Assembly (NCBI GenBank): GCA_002964805.2
Contig: PUDQ02000001.1
Span: 9,262,001-9,326,000, forward strand
DNA length: 64,000 nucleotides
Direction of reading: 5' to 3'
Origin: Trametes villosa
Taxonomy: Eukaryota > Basidiomycota > Agaricomycetes > Polyporales > Polyporaceae
In this document: positions 55,494 to 64,000 of the stretch, one piece after another
How positions within the stretch are numbered: position 1 is the stretch's first letter
How the letters are laid out: every line of letters begins with the position of its first letter
The notes under the pieces: model-generated
What the model was told of the DNA's origin: nothing
What the model saw: only the letters and a program-made list of their open reading frames with translations
The model's database searches: none
Program-made: the position numbers and the translations under genes

Positions 55494-56215
55494 TGTTACG
55501 CCCCGTGCGACCTCCGACACCTGCGGACTCAACTCCGCTTTGGTCCGCTCTTACTCCGCTTTTACTCCGCTTTTGGTCCGCTAAGTCCGCTCTTATCGGA
55601 CTTAACTCCGCTTACTCCGCACTTATCGGACTTAACTCCGCTTGTCCGACATTTCGGACTTACTTACTCCGCTTTTCCGCTTCAATTCCGATTAGAACAA
55701 TAGCCTTATTGTCTTCCCCGACTTCCGACCCTATTCCGCTTTTACCTTCCTTATTAGTCCGCTCTTATTGTTGTGGCATAACAATTAGCTCGTAGTCTAT
55801 ATATACGTAGCTGGTATGTTGTAGCTACTCAGTTCGGATATCTCGTTACACCATCCCATTCATCTATACACTCGTTCTACTCCTCTTCCGCTTCCTCCGC
55901 TCGTCGTCCGGTAGCTCCGACCTTCCTAGTCCGGTAAGTCCGACATTCCGGCGTCGGACCTCCGGACATCGGACCTGTCCACCTCCGAAATCTGAGGACA
56001 AGTGGCAAGGGTCTCTGGCGTTGCTAATAGCTTCGCTGAAGTCCTCCCTTGTGTGGGCCTCCGTTCGGACCTCCGCTCCGCTACGTCCGACAAGTCCGAC
56101 CTCCGAAGCCCAGGTCCGCTTTCCCGCGCCTTCGGAGTTCGGAGCTCCGCTTTCCCACGCTTCGGAGCTGTCAACTCCGACCGGGTCCGGACTTAAAGCC
56201 CGCACGGCCCTAACA
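55494..56215 (+). repeat. LTR 3, 722 bp
   Basis: As LTR 1 and LTR 2 but one base shorter: CCGCTTTTACC near 55737 replaces CCGCTTTCTACC. Ends TAACA followed by the right target duplication. Confidence 0.93.
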
Positions 56216-57778
56216 GTAGGTCGCATCAACCTCATCTACTACGCAGTGAATCCGTGGTTGACTTGGACCGCTCAGATCTCGACTACTGCTGGAAATGCTA
56301 TGAGAAATCACCTCCGCCGTCCACGAACCTGAGGCCAAATACATTGACCGATCATCACACCTGTGCCCACCGATTCCTGCGCATCGAGCGAGAAATCCCA
56401 ACCGGCACCCTCAATATCGTACTCGAGAGCCTTATATCGTATCCCCTCTCTACAAAGGCCTGCGGTGAGGACTCGGAGCTCAGCCCTTTGATCGTCCATT
56501 GCCTCTCCCAACCCTATGAAGTCGTACAGCGGGTTGTGACTGCCCTTGTTGCATACCGTCAACACTGTCGAGGGAGCGAAGAGAAGGACTATGCGATCGC
56601 AGTTGCTGGCCTAGAAGCTTTCAACGCGATCCTCGATGCCCTCGCGTTCCTGCCTCAAGCGGTTGAGTTCGTCAAGGCCTGCAATCCGCTTTACACCCGT
56701 ATGCGAGATCAGGTCTTTCCACAACAGTGCGCATCCCAACTCCACTCCATTCTGAATGTTTCGGACGCTAATCTCCACTAAAGCACCGGCGTCAACTGCG
56801 ATGGGTGTACGAATGGGCGGGATGGCGGGATACGCGGGAGCCGGTACAGGTGCATGGATTGCTATGCCAGTGGTGCGTGAGTTCGCGTGTTCGAGATCTG
56901 CCCTAACAAATCCCGTAAGGCTTTGATTTTTGCGCTGAGTGTTTCAACGCGCGACGGAAGGAACATCACGATGGCAGACATAGCTTCCTCTTCGTCCAGT
57001 ACCCGGTCGATCCCTTCATTGTCGACTACGCTATTTCCCGATACAAGAACCTGTCGGTGCACAAGGAGAGTGAGATCACTCCGCCGACGAATAATGGAGG
57101 CCCATCTCGCCGGGTATCATCACTCCCAGACGACAGACCAAAGTCCGATGGCCGTGCAGTAATAATCCATGGTATGTCTGAAGCCACTGTCTCTTACTAG
57201 CCGCCTCGGAGGTCACTGCTGAAAATTATCTCCCAGTTACGAACCCGAGCGTTCCCGGCTATCCAGATACTCTGGCTCTACGCCGTTGCCGGGGTCCATG
57301 CCGGGGTCCATTGTCGAGAGAGAGCCTTGTCTACAGATGCCTTACATGCGAATCAACAGGGAACCCCGACGGCTCCGCATGTACGTGCTTCCAGTATTCG
57401 ACTGACATGCTCTACTTGGGCATAGTCTACCTGCTGACATCCCTACTTCATGGCAGGTTATTTCCTATGCGCTACTTGCGTGTATGCAAAACCTGGGAGA
57501 GAGCGAAGCGGGCACAAGCCCACCCACCTCCTCGTCGTGATTCCGGAGCGAGCCACTATCGATCGACCCCTACCGCCGGTACCCACACCAGAGTCACCTA
57601 GTACGAGATGGACAAAGTTGATCTTCCAGCCGATGGAACACTTGTACAAGTCCTGGGAGGTGAGTGTTTGTTCTGGGCGTCGTTTTCATTTTCCACTTCA
57701 CTGATATATATGATGCCATAGGCAATCATAGGGAAAGGACGTCAGAGAGTAGAGGCCATGCTCGAATGGCTCGAATGA
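56216..57778 (+). pseudogene. EF-hand/ZZ paralogue, 3' part
   Basis: Begins with the right GTAGG copy and the remainder of the interrupted intron, then exon sequence LDYCWKCYEKSPPPSTNLRP, the partner cysteines of the first ZZ finger. It continues with HRFLRIEREIPTGTLNIVLE (versus HRFLSIEQEISIEDIQSVLR in the intact gene), a second finger (CDGCTNGRDGGIRGSRYRCM, then CAECFNARRKEHH), a third (LVYRCLTCES, then YFLCATCVYAKPGRERSGHK) and an end at TGA 57776 after AIIGKGRQRVEAMLEWLE. Because the retrotransposon lies wholly inside an intron, this half could in principle still be spliced on, but the 6.9-kb insert and the upstream frameshift argue against function. Confidence 0.72.
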
Positions 57779-58495
57779 GCACATGCCCAGTGCTCACGCC
57801 AGGGGTACGCGGACATAGACTCGAACCGGGACTCCTACAGCTTCGCCGTATATGATACAGATCTCTGCCCTATTGCCCTTGCTGCCCAGACTGCTCTACA
57901 ATATTCATTAGCACTTCATTTATCAATATTAGCTATCGCCTCGACGGGTCTGTATGTTAACTCGCTTTTACCATGCGTTGTGATTCTGAACAGCTGCGAA
58001 TGTATATTTTTCTCGCGTACGCCAGCGGATGCATAATACGTACAAGTGCGCACTGCACGACAGAGTCAGGCTACACAGAGACGGGCCCGCAGAGGCGTGA
58101 GTATAAGCATGCACATTTACTAGACCCTACATCGTAGCAGTAGCCTCGTGTACGGCTCCCGTCGAGAGAGGCTCCTAGCTCGCAGGAGCGCTCAAGAGCT
58201 TTCCTAGCAAAGACATCGACCGCTTAGAGAACACTATCTTCCGCTTCACAAATGAAGCCGCACCTTCGTCGCGTCGCCCCCGCCCAACTGTTCCACGCCT
58301 GCTATCAGGCTGCCCGGTCGCGTAAACGCTAGGCCTCCGCAAGCTTCACCAGTCCGCCCTCGAGCAGGTGGTGCCCAATTGGCATCCTCCCCTCGGTCTG
58401 CTAGTGCTCGTCCGTTAGCCTACCTTTAGCATGTGAGGGATGTACCGTAGCAGGGTCGACGCGCAGCCTCCGTCAAGCGAGCGCGCCCCGTTACA
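57779..58495. other. intergenic, nothing recognised
   Basis: Between the EF-hand/ZZ paralogue and the hAT element. No supported gene or repeat. Confidence 0.4.
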
Positions 58496-58727
58496 TAGGG
58501 TTCACCACGGGTCGACCCCCGGGTCGGTTTACCTTGACCCCCACCCGCAACCCGCCGTAACCCGACCCGCAGACCCGCGGGTACACCGGGTCACGGGTTA
58601 AGTGCCGTGTCGCGCGGGTCGGGCGCTACCCGCACCCGCACCGGGTTACCCTTCGGGTCAGGCCAATCAAACGCACGCAGGGCAAGAGACAGAGAACATG
58701 TAGCCAGTGGGAAAAGTACATTGTATT

Positions 58728-59523
58728 TCAATCTGACTCGTATTCGGAAACCGTCACCAATGAGGGGACACTACAGTCACTGTCATAGCCCTCATCCCGA
58801 TGAGCACCCCGGCCGCGGTCCGCCCCCTCGTCGGGGCTTCTGGCTACGTAGTATGTAGTGCTAGCTTGCGCGCGACGGACAGCGCCACGTAGCGCCTCAT
58901 AGGCCCGGTACCTGTCAGTCAATGTCAGAGCCTTGATCATACGGGTGTGCAGGACATACCTGGAGCTCATCATGCACCCACTCGAGCACGATCTCGAGGT
59001 GACTCTCCCCGGTAAGCCCGTCGACTTGCGCGACGTTGCGCAGGTGGTTCACGAAGCGGAGCCAGTCCACTGCTTGACGGTCGGACTGAACTGATGTACT
59101 GAAATGAATCAGTACACGAGCCAGCCCTCGAAGGGCGGCACACTGTCGTTCTGTCGTCCCCGTCGGAAGGAAGCCTTCCCCCTCGGGATGGTCGAGCACC
59201 CGCAGCCATCCCTCCCATCGCAGACGCGACGCCGTGAGTTCCTCGTAGTCTTGGGGGAGGGTGAACTGTCGGCGTGGAATGAATGAGCTAGGACAGACTT
59301 GAGCGAGGGCCGCGTTGGTACGTACAGTGACGCCCGATGCGAGGCTGTCGAGGCGCGCCACCACAGTAGTATGCGACCCCCGGCCGTTGTGGCTCGTCCA
59401 GGTGTCCGCGACGATGCGCATGACAACGGGGGCCGCGTGCGCGGCGGACACGCCGAGTGGGTCCACTGGCGCGAGCGTGGATGGCGCGGGGCCGTTGTCG
59501 CGGGGAGGGGAGTTGCGGGGCAT
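58728..59523 (-). CDS. second ORF of the hAT element, function unknown
   Basis: Starts ATG 59523 (MPRNSPPRDNGPAPSTLAPV). The first exon runs to about 58960 with folded-looking sequence (VVARLDSLASGVTVRTNAAL, RLRWEGWLRVLDHPEGEGFL, RVLIHFSTSVQSDRQAVDWL, HLEIVLEWVHDELQ). A second segment, YRAYEALRGAVRRAQASTTY, continues to a stop at 58728 and ends SVPSLVTVSEYESD. The splice joining the two is uncertain: the best donor (GTATGT) and acceptor (CTGACAG) leave the phase off by one, so a different donor may be used. I recognise no domain. Its position inside the element suggests an accessory transposon protein. Confidence 0.5.
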
Positions 59524-59862
59524 GGTGTGGCTCAGTGAGACGGGGCGCGCGAAGGGGTGCTCAAGCCGCGCGCCCCCGCCCACTCTTATATACGTCGCGC
59601 GCGACCGCCGCGACGATCGCGCGGCGCCCCAACATCTGATTATCCTACAGCATCAGTCAGTGCGCCCTCGCGCTCCTAGCCAAAACAGGTCAACCGCGGC
59701 CGCGGCTTGCGTGCGGCATGGGCGCGCGGCACCACGCGGGAGGCTCGGGGCGATTGATTCCGTGTCCGTCGTGCCTCGCGCCAGAGAACGTCAAAGGGGC
59801 GGAGGGAGGGGGTGGGGGGCGAGCAGCACACACAGGATACATTCATCTACAATACGTGAGTA

Positions 59863-62800
59863 CTAGTTATCAGCAGCGGCGTCGGCGGCGGCGTCGGGGA
59901 TCTCTGGAAGCCCGGCGGCTGCGTTCATGTCGCGCGTGTCGACGAGGCTGGCCTGAGACCACAGTCCAAGGCAGAGGGCGGCGCGTGTGCTGTCTGCGGA
60001 GAGCCGGTTCCGGATGTGAGAGAGCAGCAGCCTGCCGCGGCTGAAGATCCGCTCGACAGCGACCGCAGTGGCTGCGTGCATGGAGTGAGTACACTGTGCA
60101 TAAAGCGGGGCGTAAGTGCTCACCCGGAATGGTCAGGAAGTCGAGCGCCATTCGCGCGAGCCGGGGGTACTTCTGGCGGTGTCCCTGCCACCACTCGATG
60201 GCGTCGTCGACGGGCTCCAGGTCGGCGGCCAGGTACCGGTCGAGTTCATTGCGCATGTCGTTCAGCTTGTCCATGAACGAGAGCCGGTCGAACATGTTCT
60301 CAGGCTCCTAATGAAACGCGTCAGGTGCCGTACAGGCTGTGGACACCGAGGGCAAGTCGCACCTTTCCAGCGCGCGGCGCCGTCGCTGCAGTCCCCGCCA
60401 TCTGGGCGACGTCGTCCCCAGCGGACTCCGGGACAGGGAGGGACGCGTACTTCTCGTTGAAGCGGTTGCGCACGATCTCTTCAGCGACCTGGATCCACTC
60501 CGGCAACCAGCCAGCCTTCTCGAAGTAGGCTGTCTTGTAGCTGGGGTGGAGGACTAAATAACGGACGGTTAGCCTCGATAACGCACAGGCACGCTAATCG
60601 GAGCGTACCCATAGCGATGCGGTACGCCTCGGACGAGTCCGTCAACTGGTAGTACTTGTTGAGCGTCCGCTTGGCCAGGCCCATCGCCGTTCGAATCGCC
60701 TTGTCGTATTTGGCGGTGTCGAGGTGCTTGGTGGCGAGTTGACGGTCGATGACGTCCATCGCGGGGATCACGGTGGCGAGATTAGGTGTGTTGCGCGAGA
60801 AGAAGACCGTAGCATCCTTGAAGACCTAGGGAGACGAAGGAGGAGGGAGGAGGGAGGAGAGGAGGAGTACGGTGAGCGCGGACGTGACGTGGAGTCACAA
60901 ATTAAAGTTCAAACCTTAAGTACATCGGTGAGCTGGGACACGATCGTCCACTCGCGTGACGACAACTCGAGCTGGCGCAAGCCCAAGTCACGGTCTGCGC
61001 ACATTGTGTCAATCACCTTCCGATACTCCAACGCAAACTTCGACATATCGAAGGTCGAATTCCACCGGGTTCGGACATCACGCGGCATCAAACGCGGAGG
61101 CAACTTGCACTCGGCACACGTCCGCTTGAACGCGGGCAGGAGGATCGTGCTCGAGTTCACGACCTTCTTCGCGAAGGTACGCAGCTGCGACATCACTAAG
61201 CACAAGCACCCGGCACAGAGGAGCCAACCACTCACCTTCGTTAGAACCTTCCGAACAGGCCGAACGTCGTGCCGGAACTGCCTGCGCTCCTCCTCCGACA
61301 TCGCCTCAATCTCATCCACCCACCCCTCAACATCGTCAACGTCGAGAGCCGAGGGCAGATCGCCCAGGCCGAAGAGCCCCGCAGCCGCACCATTGTCCCC
61401 TTCGTCATCATCATCCTCGTCATCGAGCTCCTCGTCATCACTCTCCTCGTCATCGTCTGCGGCTGCCTCTCGCGCGACCTTACCTCCATCGAACGGGTGC
61501 AACAGCGACTTCACGACTAGATTCAAGACGTGCGCGACGCATCGCACGCGCCCGACGGCCTCGTCGAATCCGGCCAGGAGCGCGGTCAAGATCTCGCTCA
61601 TCGTATCATTGTTTGATGCGTTGTCGCACGTGAGCCCGAGGACCTGTCCGCTGAGTGAGTACACCATCACGACGTCTGCCTGACACAACACTGACCTTGT
61701 CTTCAATCCCAAAGGCCTCCAGGACCGACGCGAACGCATCCGCAAGGTTCTCACCGGTGTGAGACTGTATCAAACCCGTGGTAAGTCCATCGCGTGCAGA
61801 CGGCCCTAGATACGTGTATACATACCTCGGGAACCTCGATGAGGTCCAACAAGAGCGTCAGCGGCTCGCCCTGGTACAGGAAGTGGATGGTGATAGCCAT
61901 AAACGACCGGTGGTTGGTCGAGGTCCAGGCATCCGTGGCGAGATTGACGTCGCCTTCGTACTCCTGCAGGACGTGCGCGAGACGCTCGCGCGTGCGCGTA
62001 TAGACCTCCTTGATGTCTCGCGCGACCGTCGACGCGGACGGGATCCAGTACCCGGGACGGCCAGTCTTCATGAGGGACTGGAACCCGCGGTCTTTGACGA
62101 TAGAGAACGGCCGCATCGATTCGGTCACCCACTTGACAATCTCCGTGCTGGATGTAGACGGTTACTAACATGAGACTTCTGCACTAGGTCAATACGTACC
62201 GTGTTTCGGCACGCGTGTGCGTGCGGTGGGAGAAGGTAACAGTCCCGCCGCTTTTCCTCTTGAAGGACTCGGTGATAACGCCGTCGCGCAGGAGACCGCC
62301 GACGATCTTCTTGCGAACCTCGTCGACATTGGCCGCCTGCTTCGCCTGCTTCAAGACATCGGCGCCCCAGCACTTACGGACATGCCGGCTAAGGTTGCCG
62401 GTGGAGGAGGAGTCCGTCGTGTCGAGGAAGCGGCGGCATGTATATTTACAGTTCCGCGCCGCGCACTTGAAGACGTGCGCGCGCCGGCCTTTCTCGTAGA
62501 CGATGTCGGGGACCGGGTGGTAGAAGGCGTAGACTGGCGACGTCCAGTCCGCGCGGAGGCGTTCTACAGGTTGCACATGAGGCCTTGTGGTTCAAGCACG
62601 ACGAACACAAGACTCACCGAGTTCCGCCTCCGAGGACTCGTCGCCCGACTCATCGTCACTGCCCTTCGCCGGCTCGCTCTCGTCACCGCTCGACAACTCG
62701 ATGGGGTCGGCGTCCGAGGTCGCGGTGCTCGCGCGCTTCCAACCGCTAGCGGTGGTGCTCGCGCGCTTCGAGGTGGTGGCGGCGGTGTTCGCGCGCTTCG

Positions 62801-63089
62801 AGGCGGCGGCGGTGCTCGCGTGCTGCTGGGGATCGCCGCCGTCCACCTCGATGATGCCTTCGCGAGCCAAGGTGGCAGCCTCCTCCTCTTCGGTGCGGCA
62901 CAACGTGCGACGGCTGCCCCGAGTCGACGAGGACGACTCCTGCGAGGCCGCGGGTGCCTGCGAGGTGCCGGTGGGTGGCTCCTTTGCGGAACCTCCCTTT
63001 TTGGTGGCGGCGGCGTCGGCGTCGACGCGCGCCTTCTTGGCGTTGGCGGGTGCGCGACTGCCTGTCGACATGGCGGCACGCTTGGTCAT
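59863..63089 (-). CDS. hAT-family transposase, apparently intact
   Basis: Ten exons: 63089-62618, 62563-62200, 62147-61826, 61764-61696, 61643-61236, 61184-60915, 60825-60609, 60553-60363, 60307-60124 and 60071-59863. They total 901 residues with every phase correct. A Ser/Thr/Ala-rich N-terminus with basic clusters is followed by a BED-type zinc finger (FKCAARNCKYTC, then GNLSRHVRKC). The DDE core shows LATDAWTSTNHRSFMAI (first Asp, about residue 349) and LTCDNASNNDTM (second Asp, about 416). RCVAHVLNLVVKSLLHPF is the family histidine region, followed by an acidic insert. The C-terminal dimerisation domain is FLTIPATAVAVERIFSRGRL then NRLSADSTRAALCLGLW. It cuts and pastes the surrounding element. 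No stop or frameshift, so it may be active. Confidence 0.93.
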
Positions 63090-63453
63090 GTTTGGGAGAG
63101 TGGTGGAGTGAACACGGGTCGGGTACAGCTGCGGGTTCAGAGGACACGGGTGTCTTGCTGCGACTCATTGTCCTCATGCAGGTATATGTAGCTTTGCTTA
63201 TGTAAATACTGTACAGTTGCTGGATGCCACAGTTGCCATTTCTAGAGTTGATTGATGCAAAAATTGGGACGCGGCGGGAGTTCGGTAGAGCGCCTATCGA
63301 ACTAGGAAACCCGGCGGGTCAGCGCCTCGGGTCCACGGCGGGTACGGGTACGGGTGGCCGGCCACGCGGGTCCACAAATGCCAACCCTAACCCGCACCCG
63401 GCGCACCCGTGGGCGCTACCCGTCTCGGGTCCCCGTACCCGTGCATTTCCCTA

Positions 63454-64000
63454 GCCCCGTATGTCAACGGACACCGGCTCTTCTGACCGCAAGTAGACGA
63501 GGGATGATGGCAGAATGTTCTGTGGCGGCGAAGGAGGCCCGGGAGCGTTCACGATCATGGTGACGTCGGGGCACGGAGGTGTGCCGCAGCGGTGGTGGAA
63601 GAAGTCAAAGGCGAGCGCACCGCGGTGGGTCGCGCTCTGTGCGTGTCGCGCTGTGCCAATGGCGCCGTGTGCATGGTGTCGGGCTTTGAGCGCCTCTTCT
63701 GCCTCCGGGTCGCTCCCCTCATGCGCGGCCTCCCCAAGGCCTTCTTGCAACGTCGTCTTCGTTCAGAGTATGATGCGCGCGATTAGACCGCCATTTTTGT
63801 TTTGTTTCTCGCCTCAGCGCGTGGGCGGCGCGGATGACATGTGCAAGCTTCGCGCGCATCTCATGCTTGTCGACAGGATTGCCCTTCTAGTGCAAGGAAA
63901 AGTCGCGGTTGGGGCCGTTGATGCGGCTCCAACGAACAGAGATTAGTCCGCCTAACATTAGACACCCAGATAGTAGGAAACCGTACGGGTTAAGCGTCGC
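63454..64000. other. right flank, no supported gene
   Basis: Open frames occur on both strands (e.g. 63515-63946 plus) but are Arg/Ala/Ser-rich shadows without recognisable content. Confidence 0.35.

Larger units (their letters stand above)
49346..56215 (+). mobile_element. gag-only, self-priming LTR retrotransposon, tandem dimer
   Basis: Structure LTR-internal-LTR-internal-LTR: LTRs at 49346-50068, 52420-53142 and 55494-56215, internal regions at 50069-52419 and 53143-55493, period exactly 3074 bp. LTRs begin TGTTA and end TAACA, and the array is flanked by GTAGG on both sides. Each internal region has one long Gag frame; no protease, reverse transcriptase, RNase H or integrase can be found, so the element must borrow these. 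The primer-binding site starts 2 nt after the LTR and is complementary to an 11-nt stretch near the predicted transcript start. GTGGGAGGG before the downstream LTR is a candidate polypurine tract. Gag resembles Ty3/gypsy Retrotrans_gag. Confidence 0.9.
58496..63453 (-). mobile_element. hAT DNA transposon, about 5 kb
   Basis: Candidate ends: left TAGGG (58496) with CACGGGT 10 bases in, right the inverted TAGGG (63453) with CACGGGT at the same offset, 12 of 17 positions matching. Both ends are packed with CGGGT/ACCCG words over about 150-180 bp, the kind of subterminal repeat bound by hAT transposases. A heptamer GCCCCGT occurs at 58485-58491 and directly after the right end at 63454-63460, but an exact adjacent 8-bp target duplication is not resolved. 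Inside are an intact transposase and a second ORF, both on the minus strand. Confidence 0.7.

Noticed and set aside
63515..63946. 143-codon plus-strand frame at the right edge
   Set aside because: Ser/Ala/Arg-rich, overlaps an equally open minus frame, no homology recognised.

Overview
The window looks like nuclear DNA of a filamentous basidiomycete (Agaricomycetes, possibly a wood-rot lineage). The evidence is dense short introns of about 45-65 nt with GT..AG ends and CTNAC-like branch sites, GC-rich exons, and gene families typical of these fungi: KDZ transposase, HET-domain protein, M35 deuterolysin, Agaricomycete C2H2 zinc-finger proteins and DHA1-type MFS transporters. All gene models were built by hand by joining open frames across splice sites. 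Boundaries are exact only where the evidence text says so.

Layout. 1-9.8 kb: 5'-truncated methylthioadenosine phosphorylase, a decayed F-box-like gene, a long protein ending in a dsRNA-binding-like domain, a free-standing 72-residue dsRNA-binding-like gene, a frameshifted C2H2 zinc-finger gene, a complete secreted deuterolysin, an unclassified gene remnant and the tiny mitochondrial ribosomal protein bL33m. 10.4-16.3 kb: a membrane-anchored SH3 protein, a low-complexity protein and a 12-exon MFS drug/polyamine transporter. 17-21.8 kb: a large EF-hand plus ZZ-zinc-finger protein. 22.6-24.2 kb: a broken HET gene whose 3' end runs into a tRNA-like, TTTTGCAAAA-bearing element. 25.7 kb: a small two-exon gene. 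27.9-44.0 kb: a probable KDZ transposon island. Five intact multi-exon genes of Agaricomycete-restricted families lie head-to-tail on the minus strand, facing away from a KDZ transposase with a CxC2-like cysteine cluster that carries one in-frame stop. 44.8 kb: an 8-bp minisatellite. 45.6-46.1 kb: a second copy of the tRNA-like element. 46.2-57.8 kb: a decaying paralogue of the EF-hand/ZZ gene, split by a 6.87-kb LTR retrotransposon array. 58.5-63.5 kb: a hAT DNA transposon with an apparently intact 10-exon transposase and a second ORF.

The LTR array has the form LTR-internal-LTR-internal-LTR with a 3074-bp period and a 5-bp GTAGG target duplication. It encodes only Gag. Two bases after the LTR is an 11-nt primer-binding site that is the exact reverse complement of a stretch 33 bp downstream of the LTR TATA box. 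That is the arrangement expected for Tf1/sushi-type self-priming of reverse transcription.

How it fits together: the left quarter is mostly host genes (sulphur salvage, secreted protease, mitochondrial translation, transport). From 22 kb rightwards the window is dominated by mobile DNA of four kinds (tRNA-like short elements, a KDZ island, a gag-only LTR element, hAT) and by genes they have broken. The most interesting points are the self-priming gag-only element, the tRNA-like/palindrome element present in two reverse-oriented copies, and the KDZ island with five passenger genes.
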